DNA of 64,000 nucleotides from Arion vulgaris (lineage: Eukaryota > Mollusca > Gastropoda > Stylommatophora > Arionidae). Within the stretch, counting starts at the first letter, position 1. The number at the start of each line of letters is the position of its first letter. Both the position numbers and the translations under genes were made by a program. The notes under the pieces were generated by a model. The model was not told the DNA's origin and did not search any database. It was given only the letters and a program-made list of their open reading frames with translations. The DNA is taken from assembly GCA_020796225.1 (NCBI GenBank), contig CM036753.1:67648365-67712364 (forward strand), in the 5' to 3' direction. Below, piece after piece: positions 1 to 13,259 of this stretch.

Positions 1-400
1 GAATTATGTTTAAACACTTCATATCTGTCGTGAATAGTTTTCTTCTATCGTTTAATGTCAGCGTCTAGGTTTGGCTTTTTTTGGTGTTCACGTTGACATG
101 CGTGCTTTTCGAAATCTATGCAATGTGTCCTATGATTCAATTTGCTTGAATGCATCTATGTTGGATTACGTTATTTGTTCTTCCACTTTGCTCCTAGGTA
201 TGTGACTTATTTCTTTTGTTTTAACTGATGTTTGTCGATGGAGATATTGGTAGTGCTTTCCTCTTTAGCTCATGTCATTACTTCGGTGTTGTCAACTCAT
301 GTTGTAGACATTACATGTTAACTGGAGTCTGTTAATGTCTTGTTGTAGCTGTTTTCGTTGTTGATATGATTGCCTGATCGTCTGCAAAAAGCAATGTGTT
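1..400 (-). pseudogene. LINE reverse transcriptase fragment (family A)
   Basis: Read on the minus strand, about 220-398 matches the reverse-transcriptase stretch just after the FADD box of the LINE at 60480-61930 (the part reading roughly ADDQAIISTTTEN in that element). The remainder resembles that element further downstream and also the minus-strand copy at 62480-62960. No open frame survives. The window edge cuts the fragment. Assignment rests on within-window similarity. Confidence 0.65.
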
Positions 401-544
401 TAAGAGCTCCCCAAGATTTAAAACGTGCCAGGTGTTAGGCAGAACTAAAACAAGTAAAAACCGAGTAATTTATAACGGTTGAAGAACTACATGCATTTAG
501 AATATGAAAAAAAACAGGTGTAAAATGATATCTTCTCAGTTTTG

Positions 545-812
545 CATGTTCTAGGTATGATATTGTTCTTATCACAGTCCACCTGATAGACTCTCTATAC
601 ATGCCCTCAGAAGAGAAGACCGACCGAGCATTACAAGACAGGCACTGTGTTGGAACCCGCAGGGAAAGAGGAGTAGGGGAAGACCTAGACATTTTAAAAG
701 GATAGGTAAAACATTGACAGAATTGGATGGGATGACAAAAGAGAGAAAGAGATGGAAGAAGTTTGCTGAAGACCTGTGCTCCGTTGGGAGTTGGAAGGTG
801 AAGAAGGAGCTT
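545..812 (+). pseudogene. LINE 3'-end fragment (C-terminal tail of ORF2)
   Basis: The plus strand reads a degenerate LINE C-terminus: ALCWNPQGKRSRGRPRH, followed by remnants of the usual Trp/Arg-rich end. The GKRxRGRPR box is typical of the tail of RTE/CR1-group ORF2 proteins. A matching minus-strand copy lies at 42885-43130. Stops and frameshifts are present. It abuts the 39-bp satellite. Confidence 0.65.
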
Positions 813-960
813 TACTTTTGTTATCTCGCTTGTATTATGTCATACGTTTTTCATACTTTTTAACCTCTAAATCTCCATGATAAGTCGCATTCTAATTTAT
901 TAGACAGTCACATTGTCATGTTATTACATGTCAATATATTCAAGAATGATATTTACACTC

Positions 961-3900
961 GTTCGATTATTATGATCACGGACAGAACCTTTAGCACTTG
1001 TTTGATGAATGTGATCACGGACAAAACCCTTTTAGCACTTGTTTGATGAATGTGATCACGGACAGAACCTTTAGCACTTGTTTGATGAATGTGATCACGG
1101 ACGAACTTTAGCACTTGTTTGATGAATGTGATCACGGACTGAACCTTTAGCACTTGTTTGATGAATGTGATCACGGACAGAACCTTTAGCACTTGTTTGA
1201 TGAATGTGATCACGGACAGAACCTTTAGCACTTGTTTGATGAATGTGATCACGGACAGAACCTTTAGCACTTGTTTGATGAATGTGATCACGGACAGAAC
1301 CTTTAGCACTTGTTTGATGAATGTGATCACGGACAGAACATTTAGCACTTGTTTGATGAATGTGATCACGGACAGAACCTTTAGCACTTGTTTGATGAAT
1401 GTGATCACGGACAGAACCTTTAGCACTTGTTTGATGAATGTGATCACGGACAGAACCTTTAGCACTTGTTTGATGAATGTGATCACGGACAGAACCTTTA
1501 GCACTTGTTTGATGAATGTGATCACGGACAGAACCTTTAGCACTTGTTTGATGAATGTGATCACGGACAGAACATTTAGCACTTGTTTGATGAATGTGAT
1601 CACGGACAGAACCTTTAGCACTTGTTTGATGAATGTGATCACTGACAGAACCTTTAGCACTTGTTTGATGAATGTGATCACGGACAGAACCTTTAGCACT
1701 TGTTTGATGAATGTGATCACGGGACAGAACTTTAGCACTTGTTGATGAATGTGATCACTGGACAGAACCTTTAGCACTTGTTTGATGAATATGATCACGG
1801 ACGAACCTTTAGCACTTGCTTGATGAATGTGATCACGGACGAATCTTTAGACTTGTTTGATGAATGTGATCACGGACAGAACCTTTAGTACTTGTTTGAT
1901 GAATGTGATCACGGACAGAACCTTTAGTACTTGTTTGATGAATGTGATCACGGACAGAACCTTTAGCACTTGTTTGATGAATGTGATCACGGACAGAACA
2001 TTTAGCACTTGTTTGATGAATGTGATCACGGACAGAATCTTTAGCACTTGTTTGATGAATGTGATCACGGACAGAACCTTTAGCACTTGTTTGATGAATG
2101 TGATCACGGACAGAACCTTTAGCACTTGTTTGATGAATGTGATCACGGACTGAACCTTTAGCACTTGTTTGATGAATGTGATCACGGACAGAATCTTTAG
2201 CACTTGTTTGATGAATGTGATCACGGACAGAATCTTTAGCACTTGTTTGATGAATGTGATCACGGACAGAATCTTTAGCACTTGTTTGATGAATGTGATC
2301 ACGGACAGAACCTTTAGCACTTGTTTGATGAATGTGATCACGGACAGAACATTTAGCACTTGTTTGATGAATGTGATCACGGACTGAACCTTTAGCACTT
2401 GTTTGATGAATGTGATCACTGACGAACCTTTAGTACTTGTTTGATGAATGTGATCACTGACAGAATCTTTAGCACTTGTTTGATGAATGTGATCACGGAC
2501 AGAACCTTTAGCACTTGTTTGATGAATGTGATCACGGACAGAACCTTTAGCACTTGTTTGATGAATGTGATCACGGACAGAACCTTTAGCACTTGTTTGA
2601 TGAATGTGATCACGGACAGAATCTTTAGCACTTGTTTGATGAATGTGATCACGGACAGAATCTTTAGCACTTGTTTGATGAATGTGATCACGGACAGAAT
2701 CTTTAGCACTTGTTTGATGAATGTGATCACGGACAGAATCTTTAGCACTTGTTTGATGAATGTGATCACGGACTGAACCTTTAGCACTTGTTTGATGAAT
2801 GTGATCACGGACAGAACATTTAGCACTTGTTTGATGAATGATCACGGACTAGAACCTTTAGCACTTGTTTGATGAATGTGATCACGGACGAACTTTAGCA
2901 CTTGTTTGATGAATGTGATCACGGACTGAACCTTTAGCACTTGTTTGATGAATGTGATCACGGACAGAACCTTTAGCACTTGTTTGATGAATGTGATCAC
3001 GGACAGAACATTTAGCACTTGTTTGATGAATTGATCAGGACAGAACTTTAGACTTGCTTGATGAATGTGATCACTGCTTATGTCACAGAACCTTTAGCAC
3101 TTGTTTGATGAATGTGATCACGGACAGAACCTTTAGAACTTGTTTGATGAATGTGATCACGGACAGAATCTTTAGCACTTGTTTGATGAATGTGATCACG
3201 GACAGAATCTTTAGCACTTGCTTGATGAATGTGATCACGGACTGAACCTTTAGCACTTGTTTGATGAATGTGATCACGGACAGAATCTTTAGCACTTGTT
3301 TGATGAATGTGATCACGGACAGAACCTTTAGCACTTGTTTGATGAATGTGATCACGGACAGAACCTTTAGCACTTGTTTGATGAATGTGATCACGGACAG
3401 AACCTTTAGTACTTGTTTGATGAATATGATCACGGACAGAATCTTTAGCACTTGTTTGATGAATGTGATCACGGACAGAATCTTTAGCACTTGTTTGATG
3501 AATGTGATCACGGACAGAATCTTTGCACTTTGTTTGATGAATGTGATCACGGACAGAATCTTTAGCACTTGTTTGATGAATGTGATCACAGACAGAACCT
3601 TTAGCACTTGTTTGATGAATGTGATCACGGACAGAATCTTTAGCACTTGTTTGATGAATGTGATCAGGACAGAACTCTTAGCACTTGTTTGATGAATGTG
3701 ATCACAGGAAGAACCTTTAGCACTTGCTTGATGAATGTGATCACGGACTGAATCTTAGACTTGTTTGATGAATGTGATCACGACAGAATCTTTAGCACTT
3801 GTTTGATGAAGTGATCACGGACAGAATCTTTAGCTTGTTTGATGAATGGATCACGGACAGAACTTTGCTTGTTTGATGAATGTGATCACGGACAGAATCT

Positions 3901-5145
3901 TTAGCACTTGTTTGATGAATGTGATCACGGACTGAACCTTTAGCACTTGTTTGATGAATGTGATCACGGACAGAACCTTTAGTACTTGTTTGATGAATGT
4001 GATCACGGACAGAACCTTTAGCACTTGTTTGATGAATGTGATCACGGACAGAACCTTTAGCACTTGTTTGATGAATGTGATCACGGACAGAACCTTTAGC
4101 ACTTGTTTGATGAATGTGATCACAGACAGAACCTTTAGCACTTGTTTGATGAATGTGATCACGGACTGAACCTTTAGCACTTGTTTGATGAATGTGATCA
4201 CAGACAGAACCTTTAGCACTTGTTTGATGAATGTGATCACAGACAGAACCTTTAGCACTTGTTTGATGAATGTGATCACGGACTGAACCTTTAGCACTTG
4301 TTTGATGAATGTGATCACGGACAGAATCTTTAGCACTTGTTTGATGAATGTGATCACGGACTGAACCTTTAGCACTTGTTTGATGAATGTGATCACGGAC
4401 AGAATCTTTAGCACTTGTTTGATGAATGTGATCACGGACAGAACCTTTAGCACTTGTTTGATGAATGTGATCACGGACAGAACCTTTAGCACTTGTTTGA
4501 TGAATGTGATCACGGACAGAACCTTTAGCACTTGTTTGATGAATGTGATCACGGACTGAACCTTTAGCACTTGTTTGATGAATGTGATCACGGACTGAAC
4601 CTTTAGCACTTGTTTGATGAATGTGATCACAGACAGAACCTTTAGCACTTGTTTGATGAATGTGATCACGGACAGAACCTTTAGCACTTGTTTGATGAAT
4701 GTGATCACGGACAGAACCTTTAGCACTTGTTTGATGAATGTGATCACGGACAGAATCTTTAGTACTTGTTTGATGAATGTGATCACAGACAGAACCTTTA
4801 GCACTTGTTTGATGAATGTGATCACGGACAGAATCTTTAGCACTTGTTTGATGAATGTGATCACGGACAGAACCTTTAGCACTTGTTTGATGAATGTGAT
4901 CACGGACAGAATCTTTAGTACTTGTTTGATGAATGTGATCACGGACAGAACCTTTAGCACTTGTTTGATGAATGTGATCACGGACAGAATCTTTAGCACT
5001 TGTTTGATGAATGTGATCACGGACAGAATCTTTAGCACTTGTTTGATGAATGTGATCACGGACAGAATCTTTAGCACTTGTTTGATGAATGTGATCACGG
5101 ACAGAACCTTTAGTACTTGTTTGATGAATGTGATCACAGACAGAA
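961..5145. repeat. 39-bp satellite/minisatellite array, about 107 copies
   Basis: The unit reads approximately gatgaatgtgatcacggaca followed by gaacctttagcacttgttt, 39 bp in all, with a perfect 8-bp palindrome gtgatcac in almost every unit. Variants include gaatcttt for gaaccttt, gactgaacc, cacagacag and agtacttg. Variants cluster in runs, suggesting local amplification. Because 39 is 13 codons, long frames stay open on both strands (13-residue repeats such as MNVITDRTFSTCL). These are treated as artefacts. Indels concentrate around 1745-1850, 2830-3080 and 3660-3870. Confidence 0.97.
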
Positions 5146-5430
5146 AAGGACAAGTATATACAATTGACATTTTTGTCAATATTATACGTCCAATTTTGCA
5201 CAATCATTTCATCAATTTTCATTGCGTTTTCTTCATCACAAATTCGGTTATTGAATTGACTAATGTCACAAACATACGTACTGAACAAATTAAAGTATAC
5301 AAATTATATTATTAATGCATTTTAAATTATATTTCTTTCGTAATATTTCATCACAATTTGTAAGCTTTTATTTCAGTTCGTTGTTATGACTGTTATATAC
5401 CATGATTGATGTTCATATTTTGTTATGTTT

Positions 5431-5704
5431 TTCTTCTTCGAACGCTTCACATCGACCACGCCTATCTATTCTCTTTAGATATAGATCACGTGTGTGATTT
5501 GTATGTGATCTGAGCTTAAGCGTCATTGTATGTTGTGCCAGTTATGCGTCTAAAAGTAGGCAAGCACATCCGATTTCTGCAATGCTTTTTATTTACTAGG
5601 GTAACTTCCCCAGGTCCTACATCAGTCTCCTCTTACGACATGCCTTTTAGGTCGCAGTTGTACTATTTTTGCTTCCTTGAAGGGCCAGGCATCAAACGGG
5701 CGAT
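5431..5704 (-). repeat. Dispersed SINE-like repeat, family B
   Basis: Roughly 260-bp dispersed repeat. On the plus strand it runs from a cttcttcttcg end through the marker acatccgatttctgc to a pyrimidine/GC-rich end acgggcg. In the opposite sense it would start with a GC-rich head and end in an (AAG)n tail, so the minus strand is the inferred sense. Relatives: 14044-14290, 28610-28868, 31645-31908, 60150-60412 (same orientation) and 21147-21306, 51785-52040, 55650-55905 (opposite). No coding potential seen. Confidence 0.7.
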
Positions 5705-5896
5705 TTTATGAAGTGACAAATGTCAATGTATCTGGTACAGATGTAAAATATAATCTAAACATTTCTTACTTTCATCATAAGACATGTCTTTATTTCTTAT
5801 TTATTGAGCAAACTCAAACTGGTTTCAATTTCTATAATGGTAAAACTCAACTCCCTTCCTTTCTTTTATTTGAAATATTGTCTATATAATTTTTTC

Positions 5897-7276
5897 TGTT
5901 GTATAACCTAATGTCTGTTGTATAACTTAATGTCTGTTGTATAAGCTAATGTCTGTTTATAAACTAATGTCTGTTGTATAAACTAATGTCTGTTGTATAA
6001 ACTAATGTCTGTTGTATAAGTAATGTCTGTTGTATAACCTAATGTTGGTTGTATAAACTAATGTCTGTTGTATAACCTAATGTCTGTTGTATAACCTAAT
6101 GTCTGTTGTATAACCTAATGTCTGTTGCATAACCTAATGTCTGTTGTATAACTTAATGTCTGTTGTATAACCTAATCTCTGTTGTATAACCTAATGTCTG
6201 TTGTATAACCTAATGTCTGTTGTATAACCTAATGTCTGTTGTATAACCTAATGTCTGTTATATAACCTAATGTCTGTTGTATAACCTAATGTCTGTTGTA
6301 TAACCTAATGTCTGTTGTATAACCTAATGTCTGTTGTATAACCTAATGTCTGTTGTATAACCTAATGTCTGTTGTATAACCTAATGTTTGTTGTATAACA
6401 TAATGTCTGTTGCATAACCTAATGTCTGTTGTATAACCTAATGTCTGTTGTATAACCTAATGTCTGTTGTATAACCTAATGTCTGTTGTATAACCTAATG
6501 TCTGATGTGTAAACTAATGGCTGTTGTATAACCTAATGTCTGTTGTATAACCTAATGTCTGTTGTATAACCTAATGTTTGTTGTATAACCTAATGTCTGT
6601 TGTATAACCTAATCTCTGTTGTATAACCTAATGTCTGTTGTATAACCTAATGTCTGTTGTATAACCTAATGTATGTTGTATAACCTAATGTCTGTTGTAT
6701 AACCTAATGTCTGTTGTATAACCTAATGTCTGTTGTATAACCTAATGTCTGTTGTATAACCTAATGTCTGTTGTATAACCTAATGTCTGTTGTATAACCT
6801 AATGTCTGTCGTATAACCTAATGTCTGTTGTATAACCTAATGTCTGTTGTATAACCTAATGTCTGATGTATAAACTAATGTCTGTTGTATAAACTAATGT
6901 CTGTTGTATAACTAATGCTGTTGTATAACTAATGTCTGTTGTATAACCTAATGTCTGTTGTATAACCTAATGTTGTTGTAAACCTAATGTCTGTTGTATA
7001 ACCTAATGTCTGTTGTATAACCTAATGTCTGTTGTATAACCTAATGTCTGTTGTATAACCTAATGTCTGTTGTATAACCTAATGTCTGTGTATAAACAAA
7101 TGTCTGTTGTATAACCTAAGTCGGTAACAAGTCGTTGTATATAAGCATATAATGTCTGTTGTATAACCTAATGTCTGTTGTGAAATCTAATGTCTGCTGT
7201 ATAAACTAATGTCTGTTGTATAACATAATGGCTGTTGTATAACATAATGTCTGTTGTATAACCTAATGTCTGTTGT
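5897..7276. repeat. 19-bp minisatellite array, about 73 copies
   Basis: The unit is close to ctaatgtctgttgtataac (19 bp), repeated with few substitutions. Indels break the register near 5950, 6020, 6910-6990 and 7090-7160. At 6860-6910 and at both edges the dominant aacctaat changes to aaactaat. No gene content. Confidence 0.96.
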
Positions 7277-7376
7277 AGCTCACAGAGACGTCCGTGCAGT
7301 TTTGTTTTCAATGATATATCATTAGGCCAGTGAGTTACCTCAGTATATCATATTCGTGACATTCTTAAAGTATATG

Positions 7377-7600
7377 CTATGCAGTCTGGGGTGTCTGCCC
7401 ACATGTACACGTGACTGAATTGCCAGTCTGGAAATGTTTATGCATGTGGCTCCGGAATCGATTATGTTCTGTTCTGAGGCGCAGAATGACAATTCTTTCT
7501 AATCTGTTCTCATGTTGGCAGTCGTCTTGAACTAACATTGATGGCTCTCTGTTGAATTTAGTTGTCCTTTTAGCATGGTAATAGGAAACTGACAACTAAT
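7377..7600 (-). pseudogene. LINE ORF2 C-terminal fragment (Cys-rich tail)
   Basis: The minus strand reads a 72-residue open stretch containing RLERIVILRLRTEHNRFRSH and then CTCGQTPQTA. This looks like the post-RT region of RNase H/Jockey-group LINEs, where an RLRTGH-like block precedes a CxCG...QTxEH cysteine-histidine motif. It is truncated on both sides. A related minus-strand piece (CQCQTAEQTPEHFLQDCPL) lies at 57830-58050. Confidence 0.6.
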
Positions 7601-7683
7601 TCGACAATTTGGGAAAGACTGATTAAAAGAAAAACAAAATGATAAACGAGAGTGATGATCAAGTGTTACCCTTTCAACCCAGC

Positions 7684-7840
7684 TGTTGATTGATTGATTG
7701 ATTGATAGGACCATCATCATTGCACTTCAGTGAGTAACTATGTGTGCTCCAATCTCTTTCGTAAGCAGGAATATCTTAGCGACAGTACGCGCACTCTGTA
7801 GCACCAGCGCGGGTCCCCGATGTAATTTAGAAAGTGGTTA
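7684..7840 (+). repeat. Dispersed repeat family E
   Basis: About 140 bp beginning at a (ATTG)n tract and passing through ggaccatcatcattgcactt and gatgtaatttag. It matches the reverse complement of 52560-52695 over nearly its whole length. Function unknown. It could be a SINE or the end of a larger element. Confidence 0.6.
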
Positions 7841-8087
7841 AAAATATTTTGTAGGAACTTTATTATTTAATCATTATAATGAGTTTTATCCGTGTTGCGG
7901 CTTTCCAGCCTAATTTTGAACTTACAAGGGTTCTTTGACGTGCACAACTTGGACACGGGACCTACGCTGTATCGTCGGTCTCCGAAAGGACTAGGAACTC
8001 GATCCCATCTACACTGAGATCGGAGATATCTGGAAAAATATCCCGATGTCTCCACGAGGGAGCGAACACATGTCCTTTGGAAGGAGA

Positions 8088-9312
8088 GACAAGCACCTAA
8101 CTATATCTCTTCAATCTCTTCCCATGTTTCTACATTACGTCTCCAACTCCCGTCTCAAGAGTCAAGCACCTAACTATATCTCTTCAATCTCTTCCCATGT
8201 TTCTACATTACGTCTCCAACTCCCGTCTCAAGAGGCAAGCACCTAACTATATCTCTTCAATCTCTTCCCATTTTTCTACATTACGTCTCCAACTCCCGTC
8301 TCAAGAGGCAAGCACCTAACTATATCTCTTCAATCTCTCCCCATGTTTCTGCATTACGTCTCCAACTCCCGTCTCAAGAGTCAAGCACCTAACTATATCT
8401 CTTCAATCTCTCCCATTTTCTCATTACGTCTCCAACTCCCATGTCAAGAGTCAAGCACCTAACTATATCTCTTCAATCTCTTCCCATGTTTATACATTAC
8501 GTCTCCAACTCCCGTCTCAAGAGGCAAGCACCTAACTATATCTCTTCAATCTCTTCCCATTTTTCTGCATTACGTCTCCAACTCCCGTCTCAAGAGTCAA
8601 GCACCTAACTATATCTCTTCAATCTCTCCCATTTTCTACATTACGTCTCCAACTCCGTCTCAAGAGGCAAGCACCTAATATATCTCTTCAATCTCTTCCC
8701 ATGTTTCTGCATTACGTCTCCAACTCCCGTCTCAAGAGTCAAGCACCTAACTATATCTCTTCAATCTCTCCCCATGTTTCTGCATTACGTCTCCAACTCC
8801 CGTCTCAAGAGGCGAGCACCTAACTATATCTCTTCAATCTCTCCCATTTTCTACATTACGTCTCCAACTCCGTCTCAAGAGGCAAGCACCTAACTATATC
8901 TCTTCAATCTCTCCCCATTTTTCTGCATTACGTCTCCAACTCCCGTCTCAAGAGTCAAGCACCTAACTATATCTCTTCAATCTCTCCCCATGTTTCTACA
9001 TTACGTCTCCAACTCCCGTCTCAAGAGTCAAGCACCTAACTATATCTCTTCAATCCTTCCCATTTTCTACATTACGTCTCCAACTCCCATGTCAAGAGTC
9101 AAGCACCTAACTATATCTCTTCAATCTCTTCCCATGTTTCTACATTACGTCTCCAACTCCCGTCTCAAGAGGCAAGCACCTAACTATATCTCTTCAATCT
9201 CTCCCATTTTCTACATTACGTCTCCAACTCCGTCTCAAGAGCAAGCACCTAACTATATCTCTTCAATCTCTCCCCATTTTTCTGCATTACGTCTCCAACT
9301 CCCGTCTCAAGA
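8088..9312. repeat. 73-bp minisatellite array, about 17 copies
   Basis: The unit is about 73 bp, starting aagcacctaactatatctct and ending cccgtctcaagaggc or agagtc. Differences are mainly small indels in the cccattttctaca block and the gaggc/gagtc alternation. Open frames are short and break at the indels. Confidence 0.95.
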
Positions 9313-9508
9313 TGTTCCTGTGTCTTTCCTTACCTCTATTTCCCTGGGTTCCATCGAGGTTTTCAATTAGGTAGTGAAGGTGTTAAAATGTCATTCATCA
9401 ACAGCTTTATAGAACATTTTCAATAACCTAGGTCTACAACTTTATAATCTAAACTAGATTTCGCTATATTTGTTTTTAATACTACATGACATATATATAT
9501 ATTCATCT

Positions 9509-9840
9509 CCTATCGTTATACGTTACATAGGGCATCCAATCAATTTATCCATACCGCTCTGTCCTGGGAAACTTAACAATCTCTTCCATACAATTAATAC
9601 CATACTTCTTGCCTCTCTCGGCAAAGTTAGTTTCAGATTTCCATACAGTATTCTTCCTTCGTATTCTCCATTTCTTGAATCTTTTGCCTCCCTCTCAATG
9701 TCTGCTTTGATATTCTTTGATCATTTTTCTCAGTATGCCCAACATATTTCCATCTTCTCCTCGTATAACAGTTGTTGACCAGATACTTCTCTGACTTCAT
9801 TACTTTTCCTGAATGTGTTCCTTCTTGTGTTCATTATTTT
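9509..9840 (-). pseudogene. LINE 3'-end fragment (family F)
   Basis: Homologous to 18782-19075, 37395-37605 and 40010-40185. Shared landmarks on the plus strand are ccataccgctctgtcc, tgcctctctcggcaaag and gatattctttgatca. The minus strand of the better preserved 18817-19017 copy encodes a LINE C-terminus with SRKRGRPKE, so this is the decayed end of an ORF2 on the minus strand. Confidence 0.65.
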
Positions 9841-10121
9841 TCACAGACATTTATTTCTAAAATGCATTCAACTTACTTTAATCATTTTACTATTTCTATT
9901 ACTATATCTTTAAACATTTTTCAACTCTTGCTGGCATATGTTTGGATTGAAACAACATTGAGATTGCAAATTGTTTATTTAGTTTTGAAACTATATAACT
10001 TGCAGTTCCATATTTTATTTAGACATTTAAAAGTTGATGCTGCCTTAACAAGTGATAGCAAACCTTTTTTAACATTTACAATTAAAGACAGTTAAGACAT
10101 TGTATAGTATTTAAAGGTCAA
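9841..10121. other. AT-rich spacer, nothing recognised
   Basis: T-rich sequence with a small open frame lacking recognisable motifs. No repeat structure or splice-site pairing was seen. Confidence 0.4.
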
Positions 10122-10352
10122 GAAGTGCCCTGGATTCCCTATATGGCAAGGTACATCTCTACAGAAATGGCACGCCATTTGCACACAGTATTGCACAACG
10201 CTCGAACTCCGTAGCTTCAACAGCAATCCTACAATTTCCGGGTGAAAATGTACTAAAGAAACAAAATGTACGAAAGAAAAAATGACGCTATCCTAGTTCG
10301 AAACCACGATTTTCAGACAGCAAAGCAAACTGTCTAACTACTTCGCCACATA
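10122..10352 (-). repeat. Dispersed tRNA-derived SINE-like repeat, family D
   Basis: Reverse-complement relative of 19790-20040. Shared landmarks include a ccatatggcg-like block, ggcacgccatttgc and a gttcgaaaccacga segment, whose complement resembles a pol III B box. The copy at 41755-41950 has the same orientation; 58985-59215 is a plus-strand copy. Substitutions are numerous, so the copy is old. Confidence 0.55.
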
Positions 10353-10394
10353 TTCATAAAATGATTGTAAAATAAATATAATTTTAAGAAAACG

Positions 10395-12793
10395 TCCGTA
10401 GCCTTTTCATGCCTTATGGTAAAAAGTGTCTATCACTTTATATTTCGTGATCCTATTGAAAAAGAGGTGCCTTCTTGACAACAGATGCAGAAAAGGGGCA
10501 GGGGTTCCTTCATCGTTTCGTGGAACAGACAAAAAAGGTGATAAAACTGACCGCCATAATATCATAAGTGATCTTCGTGATATTACTAGCTCTGGAGAAC
10601 CTTACATTGACTTAATAACAAAGGAGGATGTTGTTAATGCACTCAAGGCAAGCCATAGCACCACTCCAGGGCCTGATGGTGTCCAATATCATCCCTCAAA
10701 CAGCTGGACGAGACTGTTATTAATGCAGTTGTGATGGATTTTAACAAAAGTGTACAGAATGCTGTGGTACCCGAGGATTGGCTTCATAGTTATTTACGAC
10801 CGCTCCACAAACATGGGAAGGATCCTAAACTGCTCAGCAGCTACCGCATACTCACCTTGCAAAATGTATATGACAAATTACTAGAGAAGATAGTGGCCAG
10901 AAAGGTAATGTGTCACTTAGAGAATGACCACATCCTTCCTGTCACTTTGGGTAGCTACCGGCCAATGAAAGGGACATGGGACAATGCTGGCACGTTTGCA
11001 TATAATGTTTATGAAGGCTTCCAATCCAAGCAAGAGACTGTTGCTGTGGCCATCGACTTGGAGGATGCTTATAACAATGTGAATTTTTCAATAATGGTGA
11101 GCTCTTTGATTAAATGTGAAGTTAATACTTGGCTGGTGAACTGGATAGCTGCTTCTTTAATGGAGAGAACCTTTGCACTCCGTTTAGGAACATGAACATC
11201 GGATCCTGCACGTACATGCCCGGGATTACCCCAGAGTTCTCCTCTATCACCCGTGTTGTTTAATATTTACACAGCAAATGTAGCTAAAATTCAGCCAACC
11301 GGATTGGGTCGGACATTGATATTTGCAGATGTTATCTTAATATATAGGACTGGGTCAGATAGACGAGAGATGGTTGACGACATTCAGAAAACATTGCGTA
11401 CCATCTCGGGTTGATGTAGAGATTCTTGCTGTCAGGTCAATCCTGAAAAAGCGTGTATGTTGTGGTGCTCGTTGAATAATCACATCGTCAAGGCTGACCT
11501 ACCCGTGTAATCTTTGATGAACATACCATCGAGCGCAGAGACAGGCTGCGCTATCTTGGATTAACATTTGATCGTAGTCTATCTTTCAAACACCATATTG
11601 AACAGACGATACAACGGTGCAAGCGTGGTCTTGCGGCTCTCAAAGTTATGGTGGCCGCACACCTTGAGCAGACTACTTGTCCTTTTGTTCGATCGACTGA
11701 TAATGTCAGTGGTAGATTACGGGCTCGGAATTCTTACGATATCCAGATCACAATGTGAACGACTCGAACGGGTTCAGAATGAAGGTATGCGTATAGTTCT
11801 GGGCTGCACTAGAGATACCCCCATTGTGAAGATATATGCTTGGCCTTCTGTCACTACGCTCCCGTCATGCAATGGCCCAAACCAAGGCATATATGCGGGT
11901 TACTTCGGATAAGAGACATCCACTACACAAGAACACTAATGATGTTAAGGGCACGAGAATCAAGAGTGGCAGGTCGTGGATGGCACAGGCTGAGAGAACA
12001 ATTGGCTAGGTAACTGCGGTTGCGACCCTACCAAAAGGGGAAGAATGGATCCCAACATATGGTAGCATGACCAACTATCTCAACGTTATCATTACTCTTG
12101 GAAGAGAATGTAGAGATTGGGGCAACATGAAGGCTGATCTCGCAGTTAAGCAGCTGATAGAAGATAATGCAAGGGATGATGATGTTGTTGTATATACCGA
12201 TGGGTCGGTTCAACGTGTTGAGAAATCCGGCTGGTGTTTCTTAGCTAATGTTTAACAGGACAACTACTTCTAGTATGAGGATGGAGGTTGAGGCCGTTAC
12301 TGCTGCCCTCCATTGGATTTCTGGGACTTCATTTACTGAGGCAGTTGTTGTATCTGACTCTCAGTCGATGCTTCACAAGATCCAGAAGGGCAGGTTTCGG
12401 TATGAGTGGATGTCGTCTATAGAAGTTTCTAACCTTCAGCGGCTTACGTGGATATACTGTCCTGGGCATGCGGGTGTTTACGGTAATGAGAGAGAGGACA
12501 GGCTTGCATCAACAGCATCGATTGTTGGGGAGTTGAAGATGGATAAGGGGATATTCTTCGGTCTCTTCGGGGCTGTCTGTTGGATGAGGACACTAAAATC
12601 GATGTTGAATCGATCAAGCGATTTAAGCAGTTTGGAGTTACCCGTTGTTCAAGTCGAACTGGATGCCTGAGAGGCAGAGTGAGAGGTGTGTTTAATCAGT
12701 GAGCCACGGAACCATCAGTATGCATACTCTTCGATATCTGTTGGGGAGACTGAGCATCTATGGGTCTGCCCGGAGTGCAATGACGTCAATTTA
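10395..12793 (+). pseudogene. LINE of the APE-RT-RNase H type (I/Nimb/Jockey group), degenerate ORF2
   Basis: Broken ORF2 of a non-LTR retrotransposon. Its RT would copy the element RNA at a nicked target. In order: pre-RT with TPGPDGVQYHP (about 10655-10700), RT blocks LRPLHKHGKDPKLLSSYR and VAIDLEDAYNNVN (about 10790-11090), SPLSPVLFNIY (about 11245), and a degenerate FADV at 11322-11333, where the second catalytic Asp of FADD is Val. An RNase H domain follows with all four acidic positions visible: VVYTDGS (about 12185), MEVEAV, VVSDSQS and PGHAGVYGNERED (about 12470-12500). Several frameshifts and stops separate the pieces, so it is dead. The endonuclease is not seen; the copy is probably 5' truncated. 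Clade is inferred. Confidence 0.85.
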
Positions 12794-12843
12794 GTAACCA
12801 ATAACCAATAACCAATAACCAATAACCAATAACCAATAACCAA
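12794..12843 (+). repeat. (TAACCAA)n 3' tail of the RNase H LINE
   Basis: About seven copies of a 7-bp unit follow directly on the LINE 3' UTR. A second 3' end of the same family at 34905-35159 also ends in this repeat (about three copies), so the array is the element's own tail. Simple-repeat tails are known for I-clade LINEs. Confidence 0.85.
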
Positions 12844-13259
12844 TCCCTGGTTGTTATTGTTATTTTATACCCGGACGTATTTATTTCGTAATAGTTTTTT
12901 ATTACATTAGATAAAAAAGTTTCTGAAGGCCACATCAATTATGCTTCAGAATAGATTGCTAAGAATTCCATGAACTATTAAAGTGATTTCATGTTTATGT
13001 GCCGAAAGAGGTCAAGGCACAAATAAAACATAATAATAATAATAAAGAGGCTATCATCATTTTCCCGGTAAGTAAGGAAAAATGACGGTTTAGAACATAA
13101 TGAAAGCACAGAAAAAATAAATTAGGAGTTGAGACAGAGGAAAACAGAGAGACAATTATGAACAATTTATCTTCATGTCACAAGGTAGAGTGTCAACATC
13201 AAAACTAATAGTTAGCACCAAAAACAGATGTTTGTGGTGATCTATGATCGTCTGAGACG
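12844..13259. other. AT-rich spacer
   Basis: Low-complexity AT-rich DNA with a short (AAT)n run near 13030. Nothing else recognised. Confidence 0.5.

Noticed and set aside
953..5288. Long open frames of repeated 13-residue motifs on both strands
   Set aside because: They follow from a 39-bp unit being a multiple of 3 and occur in several frames on both strands at once. No start context, splice structure or domain supports coding.
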